Below, in pieces: positions 44,455 to 55,914 of a stretch of 64,000 nt of DNA (position 1 is the first letter of the stretch; the number at the start of each line of letters is the position of its first letter). A model generated the notes under the pieces. That model saw only the letters and a list, made by a program, of their open reading frames with translations. It had not been told where the DNA came from and searched no databases. The position numbers and the translations under genes were made by a program. Origin of the DNA: Diploptera punctata (lineage: Eukaryota; Arthropoda; Insecta; Blattodea; Blaberidae); NCBI GenBank assembly GCA_030220185.1, contig JASPKZ010000424.1, positions 248,001 through 312,000 of the forward strand, written 5' to 3'.

Positions 44455-44700
44455 CATATGTTTAAAAGCATATCTGCTCCATCTTCAATTGGTACAGACT
44501 GATTTTTCCCAAATTGTCGGCCCTGGATGTCGACTCCTGCTCCCTCTTTCTGTGGTCCAAAGAACTTGCTATTTAGGTTCCTCTCCCCGGGAATTTCAAA
44601 ATTCATAATTCTCTCCTTGTTCTTCTGTATGTAGATTTTTTCCCATATGGTGAGTTTGTGTTTTCTGTTTTAATAATTTTGTGTTTACATCTATTTTGTG
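44455..44700 (-). repeat. ORF-like repeat Q, best copy
   Basis: The minus strand is open over about 75 codons: LTIWEKIYIQKNKERIMNFE, then IPGERNLNSKFFGPQKEGAG and an ending ADMLLNICLKETTK. A second copy at 45990-46260 keeps most of the protein reading. I do not recognise the protein with confidence; the style recalls the C-terminal tail of some retroelement nuclease domains. Confidence 0.5.
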
Positions 44701-44791
44701 TTTTTCTGACCAAACATGTACAGCTACTGCAGATTTTTCTACTTCTCCTTTTTTTGTAGCTGCTCACATTTGGTAAGAAAAACATAAAATA

Positions 44792-45824
44792 CCGTATTTA
44801 CTCGAGTAATTTCCCCCCTTTTCAAGATTTGGGAATAAAAATTCGAGGGAGAAATTATGTGATAACTATAAAAATATCAATATGCTTTCACAATGAAGAA
44901 CACCATCAATTAGACATCTATGGTAATTCCATCAAGATCATTGAACTTTATCCTCAAAGACAGAACTTCGCAATCAATCTCAGGACATTTGCCACACTTT
45001 GGGCCACAAAACGAATAACACATCGATTTTGCTTTATCTAATTGTTCTTTTTTAGATCTCCACTACCACACTCAAACTTTCTTCCCGCATGTTTCACTCT
45101 GTTTACCTTAGCGAAATAACTTAAAATTTGCAGTGTAGCTGTTATACTTTCTTGCCATAGTTGAGTTTAACGACACTGATGCTGTGACGGAATAACACTG
45201 TTACCAATGCACAATGATACCTAACTGTATTCAAACTGACGACAACAGATGTGTGGGTGACACAGACTGCAAGTACTGTTAGGTTTTTGAAGAAGAGGAT
45301 GTATTCGACCTTGGGTTTTCCATGAATTTCTTTGAGTTGTACTTGAAATCTTCATAAGAGTGTCCAAAGTTGTAACTAAAAATTTTTGGCCTAGATAAAT
45401 ACACATTGTATCAGAAGTAGATTTAAAAAATATACATATGAAAAACTTAAGTCCACCGCTGTGGTCTCGAGGTAGCGTGCTGCCTTGTCACGCAGCGGGC
45501 CCGGGTTCGATCCCCGGTCGGGACAGTTTTTCTGGGTGAGGTTTTTATCGGGGTTTTTCCTCACCTGTAAGACAAATGTCAAGAAAACTTTAAGGCCCAA
45601 ACGGTCCCCGAAATCATATGGCCATCATCATCATCATCCTTCACCGTTGTGGAAAGCAATGGGAAGCTACCACATCTACAATTCGCTAGTAAAGCTGCAA
45701 ATTATAGCATGAAAATGCTATGACTGCAGTGAAAGGCCTGCCCTCAGGCAGAATTACTATGGATGGATGGATGAAAAACTTGAGGGGTATTATGAGAGGG
45801 GGTGAATTATGCGAGTAAATATGG
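44792..45824. mobile_element. Pogo-like MITE with TA target duplication
   Basis: Inverted ends CCGTATTTACTCGAGTAATT and the complement of AATTATGCGAGTAAATATGG, with TA at 44790-44791 and 45825-45826. No transposase gene. SINE A is inserted inside (45451-45770). Confidence 0.8.
45451..45770 (+). mobile_element. SINE family A, complete + strand copy with TSD
   Basis: 320 bp starting GTCCACCGCTGTGGTCTCGA (A box) with GGGTTCGATCCCCGG (B box) and ending in (GGAT)n. Flanks ATGAAAAACTTAA (45438-45450) and ATGAAAAACTTGA (45771-45783). The best reference copy of the family in this window. Confidence 0.92.
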
Positions 45825-45989
45825 TAGATGTTAAAACAAAATTATTAACTCTTTAGGTGCCATGAGCTGATTAGATCGGCTCTGATGCTTCTGTCTATTA
45901 CCTGCCTGACAATATACTTAAACTACTTGCAAATCCAATCACATCGGCGGATGCGATTTAAATCTCTGACACAAAAGATTTTACCAGTG

Positions 45990-46260
45990 GCATGCAGAGG
46001 GTTAAAACAGTTAGAAAAATCACAAACAAACTCACCATATAGGAAAAAATCTACCTACCAGAAGAACAAGGAGAGAATTATGAATTTTGAAATTCCTGGG
46101 GAGAGGAACCTAATTAGCAAGTTCTTTGGACCACAGAAAGAGGGAGCAGGAGTAAAGATCCAGGGCCGACAACTTGGGAAAAAATCAGTCTCTACCAACT
46201 GAAGATGGAGCAAACATGCTTTGAAACATATGTCTTACAGAAACAACTATATGAGGTAAC
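45990..46260 (+). repeat. ORF-like repeat Q, second copy
   Basis: Reads NKERIMNFEIPGERNLISKF then FGPQKEGAGVKIQGRQLGK, closely matching 44455-44700 on the opposite strand. A frameshift follows. Confidence 0.5.
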
Positions 46261-46569
46261 AAGAATAGAGACCAAAATTATTTATTAAGTAAAACCTTGT
46301 AATATTACTTCCTATTGTATTTTCAAATATCTATCTTTTATTAAATAATACCTACACTTACATTGTGAGGGAAAAAAAGGCAGAATTTACTTAGTTTATG
46401 TTGTTCTTGCAAGATGTACTTTTTTTTTAACTATTCTTTTTCAAGTTAGATTGATACAATTGATATTTAGATATAACCCAGACATCCCCAACTATCGTTT
46501 TAACTGTGGAACCCTTTTGGATTGTTGTTCATCTTCAGAATTTGTTCAACTAGTGTTTGGTATTATTAG

Positions 46570-46878
46570 GAATAGTGAGGAGATACTAAGGGCCAAAACG
46601 CACACTCTATTGAGTAACACTAAGAAATTGGGACTGGAAGTAAATATCAATAAAACTAAATATATGTTCACACATAGATATACATTATATAATATAAATG
46701 GGCAGTTAATGACAAATGAGGGAAATTTTGAAGTGGCTGAATTAAAATACTAAGAAACAATAAACAAATAGGAATGAGATACACAAAGAAATTAAACATA
46801 GGCTTAATTCTGGGAATGCATGCTGTTATGTATTAGAGGGACTCTTGTTGTCCCAACTTCTCTCAAAAAAGTTAAACT
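46570..46878 (+). pseudogene. RTE-like LINE internal fragment
   Basis: Encodes the stretch after the YADD box: EILRAKTHTLLSNTKKLGLE, NGQLMTNEGNFE and a stop where EFKYLG is expected. Repeat F begins immediately after. Confidence 0.85.
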
Positions 46879-46880
46879 GA

Positions 46881-47578
46881 CTATTTAACTCATGCCCCAA
46901 ATGGGAGTCAATGACCAATCACGTTTCAATGATTTCTGTTTTACAACCAATCAGAGTCGCGTTTCACGAAATATTTATCAGTGTTATAATTACCATATTA
47001 AAGAAAGCTCCTCCTTTTTAATATTCTGAACAGGTCTGACCATTATTTTGCAGTGACAGAGCCTGTAAGAAATACGGCTACCAGATTGTATATATAGTGC
47101 ATGAATGTCAACACATGCCGCATGCAGGAGTTAATATAAAAACATTTGTAGCAATTGATTATACCACCAAAAAAAGAAACCACTGTTTGCACTTTCTTAA
47201 ATGTATTTTTTCCCAGGTAACAATCCAGAAAAATATAATTGTCATATTTACATCATACGACATCAGAAATGAATTAATATACAGTTTGATGTGTTTCATT
47301 TTTTCTCCACTGGAGAGCATTCTTACAATATTGCATTCCTTTGGCAATAAATAGTATGATCTGGTTGCAGTGATAAACAAAAAAAGCAGATGAAGCATAC
47401 CTATCGTTTCTCATTTGTTTTCAAACATCGCCGTTTACATTAAATATATAAATATTTTAAAATAACTACAGTTAAATAATGATTTGTGAGTAAACAGCTT
47501 AATTTTATTCGTTAAATAGTCCTAACAAATGCCACTCTTGATTTCCAAATTCTCTAGATAAATTGGAAATCACTCGTG
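46881..47578 (-). repeat. Dispersed repeat F, copy 3 (inverted)
   Basis: Inverse of 18040-18836: starts GACTATTTAACTCATGCCCC and ends with the complement of GAAATCAAGAGTGGCATTTG. A short inverted duplication of GAAATC...GTGGC lies just beyond the end. Confidence 0.75.
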
Positions 47579-47798
47579 GCATTACTTATGAAAATATATA
47601 AAACTGTTATTCTCCAAGTTGTACTATATGGACTCTTACTTTAGAAGAAGATAATAATTAGGATAAGCAATATGTTTACCAGTTCTTCATCTAACTTCAA
47701 AGCCACAAGCTGCCCATGTCTCTTTCTTGTCATTTCATTTCTTATTCATTGATTTTATATCACCCTTCACTTCTGTTAGATAAAGAATTATTTGATAT

Positions 47799-47970
47799 TT
47801 CATATTTGAAGAGAAAAATTATATGCTCAGACTGGGGCTCGAACCCAGGACCTTTGGCACTCTAAACCAATGCTCTACCGACTGAACTATCTGGGTGAGT
47901 TCCAATCTAAACCAAAATTTTCTCTTATATATACCATCTGAGCTATAATTTTTCTCTTCAAATATGATAT
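47799..47970 (-). repeat. tRNA-like core between 28-bp inverted arms
   Basis: Arms TCATATTTGAAGAGAAAAAT and complement enclose a minus-strand tRNA-like sequence: D arm AGTTCAGTCGGTAGAGC, anticodon stem TTGGT/GCCAA with anticodon AGA, and a perfect T stem CTGGG/CCCAG with loop TTCGAGC. The acceptor stem has two mismatches of seven. The arms suggest a MITE that contains a tRNA-derived core rather than a free tRNA gene. Confidence 0.6.
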
Positions 47971-47989
47971 ATCCATTACTGAGATGTAT

Positions 47990-48395
47990 GAAATGAATAA
48001 GCTTTATAAGGTTCTCGCAAGACCAGTATTAAGATATGGTAGTGAAGCATGGGCAATATGAAGAGATGAAAGCCGAATAACAGCAAATGAGGTGCAATTT
48101 ATGTGCCGTACAGCAGGCTACACAAAGTGGGACCTTAAAAGAAATGAGGAAATTATGGAAGAGTTGGATGTAGAACCCATTCTTCACCATATACAAAACT
48201 ACCAGAACAACTGGAAAGCCCATCTTCAACGAATGCCATCTCATAGAATTCCAAAAGCCATACTTCGCTACTGCCCCCAAGGCAAAAGATCGTTGGGACG
48301 TCCAAAAAAGCGCTGGATGGAAAATTCCTCTTTGAGACCGTAACAGGCCACACGGCCTAATACTTGCATGGATGATGATGATGATGAAATTAATG
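47990..48395 (+). pseudogene. LINE 3' coding fragment with (GAT)n tail
   Basis: Reads NKLYKVLARPVLRYGSEAWA, a stop, then MCRTAGYTKWDLKRNEEI and an ending GKRSLGRPKKRWMEN. The 3' end CGTAACAGGCC...GGCCTAATACTTG is followed by GATGATGATGATG. Same broad LINE group as 12440-13225. 5'-truncated. Confidence 0.8.
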
Positions 48396-48531
48396 ATAAA
48401 AACATTGAAAGAATTATTTGGTTTATCAATCCACAGGTGTTGAAAAATATATTGGCTGTGGGGATCTAGTGGGGTACCTCCAGGGAGTTCATGATGTGAG
48501 GTGTAAAGTTTCTGTTTATATTTGGATGGTA

Positions 48532-48898
48532 TTATGCATCAACTGGCTATGCACCATTATGTAAGTTTTGAGAAAAATACAATTAAAGTTTAAGTCAATC
48601 TTCACTTTTTTTATTGTAGTGCCAAACTAACAATACTGGATACTGCAAGTTATTTTCCTTGTTCGACAGTTATGCATCAACAATCTAAGAGCGGGAACAT
48701 TTGGTGCTTAGTTGCATGATGCAAAATTTAGATTAGCATTTATGAGAATCTGGTTTCATAGCTTTGTTGCAAAACACAGAATCTCTGATAAGGCTATATT
48801 TAAAGATTTGGCGCTAAAATTGTGCATACACTTACTTCATGAGCCAGTGCATCAGAATATCTCTTTTTTTAATGGTGCTTAGCCAGTTGATGCATAAC
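48532..48898. repeat. MITE family N, copy 2
   Basis: 367 bp with inverted ends TTATGCATCAACTGGC and complement (CTTAGCCAGTTGATGCATAA). Matches 43643-44040 internally. It ends just downstream of the receptor gene. Confidence 0.85.
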
Positions 48899-48901
48899 TC
48901 G

Positions 48902-48907
48902 TTTATT
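48902..48907 (-). terminator. Candidate polyadenylation signal of the receptor gene
   Basis: AATAAA on the minus strand about 105 bp after the receptor stop codon at 49010, between the stop and MITE N. Position is reasonable, but the motif is short. Confidence 0.45.
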
Positions 48908-49009
48908 GACTTTTCATTTCATCCAAAATTTTAAAAAATAAAAAAAAGGATGTTTCCATCCACAATAAAGCTTGAAGTTCGGAGGAAAGCTCCACCATCA
49001 AGATAACAC

Positions 49010-49323
49010 TTATCTCTTAGCATTCCTAGCGATATCCTTACTGTCAACCAGAATAACTGTGTTTTGAGGAGCTGTAAACTCATTTGTTCCTGCCTCGCAG
49101 TGTTCTCCCATTATACCATCGTCGTCGTCATCATCATCCTCATCAGCTTGTACTGCGATGTTATCGTGACTGCTAGATGACTGACTGAACATTTCCATCG
49201 AGTACAGAGAACTTGGAATCACCTGCGTTGGATCATCATGTGAGTCATTATCGTCTGATAATCTATCCGACAGCCTCGGAAGTGGCAGATCCATGTTTAT
49301 TAATGGTGGTGGAGGAATAAATG
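49010..49323 (-). CDS. Class C GPCR, terminal coding exon (cytoplasmic tail)
   Basis: On the minus strand TTTTATTTTTAACAG is a strong splice acceptor, then the exon reads (G)CA TTT ATT CCT: AFIPPPPLINMDLPLPRLSD, an acidic and Ser-rich segment (SSSSHDN, EDDDDDDDG) and the end VDSKDIARNAKR before TAA. The two leading bases complete the codon left by the exon at 55601-55914, so the join is in frame. The acidic, low-complexity composition fits a cytoplasmic regulatory tail. No transposon similarity. Confidence 0.78.
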
Positions 49324-49329
49324 CTGTTA

Positions 49330-50085
49330 AAAATAAAACAACATACGTTATAGCACATTACAATGCGAGGCTGGGAAATGGTTTTTTATAGAAGTGAGGA
49401 AATTATTAAAAATTTTTAATTTCCATGATTCTATAAAACACTTCACAAATATGTGTTGTACATTATTTTTTGCAAGATGGTGTTTTCAAAATAATAAATA
49501 ATAGTAAAATAATAACATCTTTGTTGGAAATATTTGCATTCATTATAAACAGCTGACTGACAGTCTGGCCAATGTATATACGATAAATGCCGAAAATAAA
49601 TTAGTTGAGACTGTAGCAGGCCGTGACACAGGCATAAAATGTGGCAAGTACAAATTTATTGTTTTATATTGTTTGAAATAAAGTTCAGTTCATTTAAAAT
49701 GCAGTGATTTGTTTCTTATAATGTATATTAACACTACCTTTTGGATATATTTATCTATATCTATATGTATTGTAAGTAGTATACATAAAGGGCAGTGGTT
49801 TTACTTCCTGCCCTAGGTGGGTAATTTGTAATATTATAGTATATTTATTTAGTTATTTATAGGTTGGCAACCCTGAAATTTAGGAAATTGAACTTTCAAT
49901 TATGGTCACCATTACCGTAAGTATGACAAAACTCACTATTGTGCAAAAAATATAAAATACTCAATAAAATTCAGATAGAATATTCAGTATAATCGTATCA
50001 GTGTACCAATATGAAATTGTTATACAACAAAAACTAATAAGGTTTCTGTTATGTTGTTTCTTGCTAAATATGGATATACTCGACA
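49330..50085. other. Intron sequence of the receptor gene
   Basis: AT-rich sequence between the last receptor exon and the satellite. No further exon or repeat recognised. Confidence 0.5.
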
Positions 50086-50089
50086 AGTT

Positions 50090-53000
50090 TTAAGTGACAG
50101 CAATTAAATTATATAATTTTAAGTTTTGTGGCAACAACAATGAAATTACATCATTTTAAGTTTTGTGGCAACAACAATGAAATTACGTAATTTTAAGTTT
50201 TGTGGTAACAACAATGAAATTACATCATTTTAAGTTTTGTGGCAACAATAATGAAATTACATCATTTTAAGTTTTGTGGCAACAACAATGAAATTATGTA
50301 ATTTTAAGTTTTGTGGTGACAACAATGAAATTATGTAATTTTAAGTTTTGTGGTGACAACAATGAAATTATGTAATTTTAAGTTTTGTGACAACAATGAA
50401 ATTACGTAATTTTAAGTTTTGTGACAACAATGAAATTATGTAATTTTAAGTTTTGTGGTGACAACAATGAAATTAAGTAATTTTAAGTTTTTGTGGCAAC
50501 AACAATGAAATTATGTAATTTTAAGTTTTGTGGCAACAACAATGAAATTATGTAATTTTAAGTTTTGTGGTGACAACAATGAAATTATGTAATTTTAAGT
50601 TTTGTGGTGACAACAATGAAATTATGTAATTTTAAGATTTGTGGCAACAACAATGAAATTACATCATTTTAAGTTTTGTGGCAACAACAATGAAATTACA
50701 TCATTTTAAGTTTTGTGGCAACAACAATGAAATTACGTAATTATAAGTTTTGTGGCAACAACAATGAAATTATGTAATTTTAAGTTTTGTGGCAACAACA
50801 ATGAAATTACGTAATTTTAAGTTTTGTGACAATAATGAAATTATGTAATTTTAAGTTTTGTGGCAACAACAATGAAATTTCATAATTTTAAGTTTGTGGC
50901 AACAACAATGAAATTACATCATTATAAGTTTTGTGGAAACAACAATGAAATTACATCATTTTAAGTTTGGTGGCAACAACAATGAAATTATGTAATTTTA
51001 AGTTTTGTGGTGACAACAATGAAATTACATAATTTTAAGTTTTGTGGCAACAACAATGAAATTATGTAATTTTAAGTTTTTGTGGCTACAACAATGAAAT
51101 TACGTAATTTTAAGTTTTGTGGCAACAACAATGAAATTATGTAATTTTAAGTTTTGTGGTGACAACAATGAATATATGTAATTTTAAGTTTTGTGGTGAC
51201 AACAATGAAATTATGTAATTTTAAGTTTTGTGACAACAATGAAATTACGTAATTTTAAGTTTTGTGACAACAATTAAATTATGTAATTTTAAGTTTTGTG
51301 GTGACAACAATGAAATTACATAATTTTAAGTTTTGTGGCAACAACAATGAAATTATGTAATTTTAAGTTTTTGTGGCAACAACAATGAAATTACGTAATT
51401 TTAAGTTTTGTGGCAACAACAATGAAATTATGTAATTTTAAGTTTTGTGGTGACAACAATGGAATTATGTAATTTTAAGTTTTGTGCCAACAATGGAATT
51501 ATGTAATTTTAAGTTTTGTGGCAACAACAATGAAATTATGTGATTTTAAGTTTTGTGACAACAACAATGAAATTATGTAATTTTAAGTTTTGTGGTGACA
51601 ACAATGAAATTACATAATTTTAAGTTGTGTGGCAACAACAATGAATTATGTATGTAATTGTAAGTTTTTGTGGCAACAACAATGAAATTATGTAATTTTA
51701 AGTTTTGTGGTGACAACAATGAAATTACATAATTTTAAGTTTTGTGGCAACAACAATGAAATTATGTAATTTTAAGTTTTTGTGGCAACAACAATGAAAT
51801 TACATAATTTTAAGTTTTGTGACAACAACAATGAAATTATGTAATTTAAGTTTTGTGGTGGCAACAGTGAAATTACATAATTTTAAGTTTTGTGGCAACA
51901 ACAATGAAATTATGTAATTGTAAGTTTTTGTGGCAACAACAATGAAATTATGTAATTTTAAGTTTTGTGGCAACAACAATGAAATTATGTAATTTTAAGT
52001 TTTGTGGTGACAACAATGAAATTATGTAATTTTAAGTTTTGTGGTGACAACAATGAAATTATGTAATTTTAAGAATTGTGGCAACAACAATGAAATTACA
52101 TCATTTTAAGTTTTGTGGCAACAACAATGAAATTACATCATTTTAAGTTTTGTTGCAACAACAATGAAATTACGTAATTTTAAGTTTTGTGGCAACAACA
52201 ATGAAATTATGTAATTTTAAGTTTTGTGGCAACAACAATGAAATTACGTAATTTTAAGTTTTGTGACAATAATGAAATTATGTAATTTTAAGTTTTGTGG
52301 CAACAACAATGAAATTTCATAATTTTAAGTTTGTGGCAACAACAATGAAATTACATCATTATAAGTTTTGTGGCAACAACAATGAAATTACATCATTTTA
52401 AGTTTTGTGGTAACAACAATGAAATTATGTAATTTTAAGTTTTGTGGTGACAACAATGAAATTACATAATTTTAAGTTTTGTGGCAACAACAATGAAATT
52501 ATGTAATTTTAAGTTTTTGTGGCAACAACAATGAAATTACGTAATTTTAAGTTTTGTGGCAACAATGAAATTATGTAATTTTAAGTTTTGTGGTGACAAT
52601 AATGAAATTATGTAATTTTAAGTTTTGTGGTGACAACAATGAAATTATGTAATTTTAAGTTTTGTGACAACAATGAAATTACGTAATTTTAAGTTTTGTG
52701 ACAACAATGAAATTATGTAATTTTAAGTTTTGTGGTGACAACAATGAAATTACATAATTTTAAGTTTTGTGGCAACAACAATGAAATTATGTAATTTTAA
52801 GTTTTTGTGGCAACAACAATGAAATTACGTAATTTTAAGTTTTGTGGCAACAACAATGAAATTATGTAATTTTAAGTTTTGTGGTGACAACAATGGAATT
52901 ATGTAATTTTAAGTTTTGTGCCAACAATGGAATTATGTAATTTTAAGTTTTGTGGCAACAACAATGAAATTATGTGATTTTAAGTTTTGTGACAACAATG

Positions 53001-55050
53001 AAATTATGTAATTTTAAGTTTTGTGGTGACAACAATGAAATTACATAATTTTAAGTTTGTGGCAACAACAATGAAATTATGTAATTGTAAGTTTTTGTGG
53101 CAACAACAATGAAATTATGTAATTTTAAGTTTTGTGGTGACAACAATAAAATTACATAATTTTAAGTTTTGTGGCAACAACAATGAAATTATGTAATTTT
53201 AAGTTTTTGTGGCAACAACAATGAAATTACATAATTTTAAGTTTTGTGACAACAACAATGAAATTATGTAATTTTAAGTTTTGTGGTGGCAACAATGAAA
53301 TTACATAATTTTAAGTTTTGTGGCAACAACAATGAAATTATGTAATTGTAAGTTTTTGTGGCAACAACAATGAAATTATGTAATTTTAAGTTTTGTGGCA
53401 ACAACAATGAAATTATGTAATTTTAAGTTTTGTGGTGACAACAATGAAATTATGTAATTTTAAGTTTTGTGGTGACTACAATGAAATTATGTAATTTTAA
53501 GATTTGTGGCAACAACAATGAAATTACATCATTTTAAGTTTTGTGGCAACAACAATGAAATTACATCATTTTAAGTTTTGTGTCAACAACAATGAAATTA
53601 CGTAATTTTAAGTTTTGTGACAATAATGAAATTATGTAATTTTAAGTTTTGTGGCAACAACAATGAAATTTCATAATTTTAAGTTTGTGGCAACAACAAT
53701 GAAATTACATCATTATAAGTTTTGTGGCAACAACAATGAAATTATATCATTTTAAGTTTTGTGGCAACAACAATGAAATTATGTAATTTTAAGTTTTGTG
53801 GTGACAACAATGAAATTACATAATTTTAAGTTTTGTGGCAACAACAATGAAATTATGTAATTTTAAGTTTTTGTGGCAACAACAATGAAGTTACGTAATT
53901 TTAAGTTTTGTGGCAACAACAATGAAATTATGTAATTTTAAGTTTTGTGGTGACAACAATGGAATTATGTAATTTTAAGTTTTGTGCCAACAATGGAATT
54001 ATGTAATTTTAAGTTTTGTGGCAACAACAATGAAATTATGTGATTTTAAGTTTTGTGACAACAACAATAAAATTATGTAATTTTAAGTTTTGTGGTGACA
54101 ACAATGAAATTACATAATTTTAAGTTTGTGGCAACAACAATGAAATTATGTAATTGTAAGTTTTTGTGGCAACAACAATGAAATTATGTAATTTTAAGTT
54201 TTGTGGTGACAACAATGAAATTACATAATTTTAAGTTTTGTGGCAACAACAATGAAATTATGTAATTTTTAGTTTTTGTGGCAACAACAATGAAATTACA
54301 TAATTTTAAGTTTTGTGACAACAACAATGAAATTATGTAATTTTAAGTTTTGTGGTGGCAACAATGAAATTACATAATTTTAAGTTTTGTGGCAACAACA
54401 ATGAAATTATGTAATTGTAAGTTTTTGTGGCAACAACAATGAAATTATGTAATTTTAAGTTTTGTGGTGACAACAATGAAATTACATAATTTTAAGTTTT
54501 GTGGCAACAACAATGAAATTATGTAATTTTAAGTTTTGTGGTGGCAACAATGAAATTACATAATTTTAAGTTTTGTGGCAACAACAATGAAATTATGTAA
54601 TTGTAAGTTTTTGTGGCAACAACAATGAAATTATGTAATTTTAAGTTTTGTGGTGTCAACAATGAAATTACATAATTTTAAGTTTTGTGGCAACAACAAT
54701 GAAATTATGTAATTTTAAGTTTTTGTGGCAACAACAATGAAATTACATAATTTTAAGTTTTGTGGCAACAACAATGAAATTATGTAATTTTAAGTTTTGT
54801 GGTGACAACAATGGAATTATGTAATTTTAAGTTTTGTGCCAACAATGGAATTATGTAATTTTAAGTTTTGTGGCAACAACAATGAAATTATGTGATTTTA
54901 AGTTTTGTGACAACAACAATGAAATTATGTAATTTTAAGTTTTGTGGTGACAACAATGAAATTACATAATTTTAAGTTTGTGGCAACAACAATGAAATTA
55001 TGTAATTGTAAGTTTTGTGGTGGCAACAATGAAATTATGTAATTTTAAGT
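50090..55050. repeat. 5-kb satellite, 37-bp unit, with higher-order repeats
   Basis: Unit ATGAAATTATGTAATTTTAA + GTTTTGTGGCAACAACA, roughly 130 copies in one orientation. Variants alternate at the core (ATTATGTAAT, ATTACGTAAT, ATTACATAAT, ATTACATCAT) and linker (GTGGTGACAACA, GTGACAACA). Rare variants recur in order: GAAATTTCATAA near 50873, 52311 and 53665; GCCAACAATGG near 51486, 52920, 53986 and 54838. This shows duplicated blocks of about 0.85-1.44 kb. It lies inside the receptor's last intron. Confidence 0.97.
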
Positions 55051-55054
55051 TTTT

Positions 55055-55373
55055 GGCGACAAAAGCAGGATATATCCTTTACAGCAGGATATACTCTGCT
55101 GGATAAGAAAAGAAGTAAAGATATAAGAAAGGGATTAAATATTTTCAAACTTACAGATTAAATAATTAAATATAGGAACGCCTGGAAAGAACATGTTGAT
55201 AGAATGCCAGAAGAAAGATTTCCAAAATTATTGCTGAATTATAAACCACATGGAAGAAGAAATGTTGGACGCCCAGACAGAAAATGGTCTGAACAATTTT
55301 AACAAATCTAGCTTTCATGAAAGCAGAATGAGCGAACAGGCATAATCTTTGGATGATGAAGAAGAAGAAGAAG

Positions 55374-55402
<29 letters not shown>
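55055..55402 (+). pseudogene. LINE 3' fragment inserted in the satellite
   Basis: Reads AGYTLLDKKRSKDIRKGLNI, FKLTD, a stop, then RNAWKEHVDRMPEERFPKLL and an ending GRRNVGRPDRKWSEQF, with a (GAA)n tail. Same family as the minus-strand fragment in M2. Satellite sequence resumes after it (GTGACAACAATAATGAAATT). Confidence 0.82.
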
Positions 55403-55404
<2 letters not shown>

Positions 55405-55475
55405 GACAACAATAATGAAATTATGTAATTTTATATTTTTTGGTGACAACAATGAAATTATATAATTCCTTATGT
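55403..55475. repeat. Satellite remainder beyond the LINE fragment
   Basis: Two diverged 37-bp units (GACAACAATGAAATTATA), showing the LINE fragment landed inside the array. Confidence 0.85.
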
Positions 55476-55600
55476 TTTTTTTTAATTTGAAGTTTTGTGT
55501 CAATTACATATACCATATCCTTGCAATAAACCAACAATTTATTATAAAGTAGTAATACATAAAAAATGATGACTAACAACTGTTGTACATACAAATTTAC

Positions 55601-55914
55601 CTGGTAATGTTTTGAGTGGTTGAGATCTGAAATGAGATATTTCATAGAAGTGCTGCAGAGTGGTTTGATTTGAAGACTTGCCTGACTTGAGTCTGTTATA
55701 GAGACACACTTTAGGCACATACAGACAAAGTAACAGTATTTTTGCTGCTATAATATGAGCCACAGCAGATGCCAGGTCTGAATGGCTGGGAGTTATCATA
55801 GCAACTGTTACAATGCCCCAGAATGTGAACACTGTCGCTACTAGAATTGATGCCAGTAAAATCCAGCGAGCTTCGTAAAATAAGTGATTGTCATCATCTA
55901 TCTCCAGTTTTGAG
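55601..55914 (-). CDS. Class C GPCR exon: TM6, third outer loop, TM7
   Basis: On the minus strand, acceptor TTTTATTTTCAG precedes C TCA AAA CTG (SKLEIDDDNH), and donor CCAG/GTAAAT ends the 314-bp exon. FYEARWILLASILV corresponds to the FNEAKxI-type motif at TM6 of class C receptors, followed by hydrophobic FTFWGIVTVAM. After a short loop (TPSHSDLAS) comes TM7, AKILLLCLYVPKVCLYNRL, with the PK motif typical for the end of TM7. It is most like the metabotropic-glutamate/GABA-B/GPR158 group; the exact subfamily is not settled. Exons for the outer domain and TM1-5 are not recognisable in the window and must lie beyond it. Confidence 0.8.

Noticed and set aside
47820..47905. Functional tRNA gene (anticodon AGA)
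   Set aside because: The T arm is perfect, but the acceptor stem has mismatches, there is no long variable arm as tRNA-Ser would need, and inverted arms enclose it like a mobile element.
50090..55050. CRISPR-like array of regular repeats
   Set aside because: Units are contiguous and similar throughout with no unique spacers, and the context is eukaryotic.
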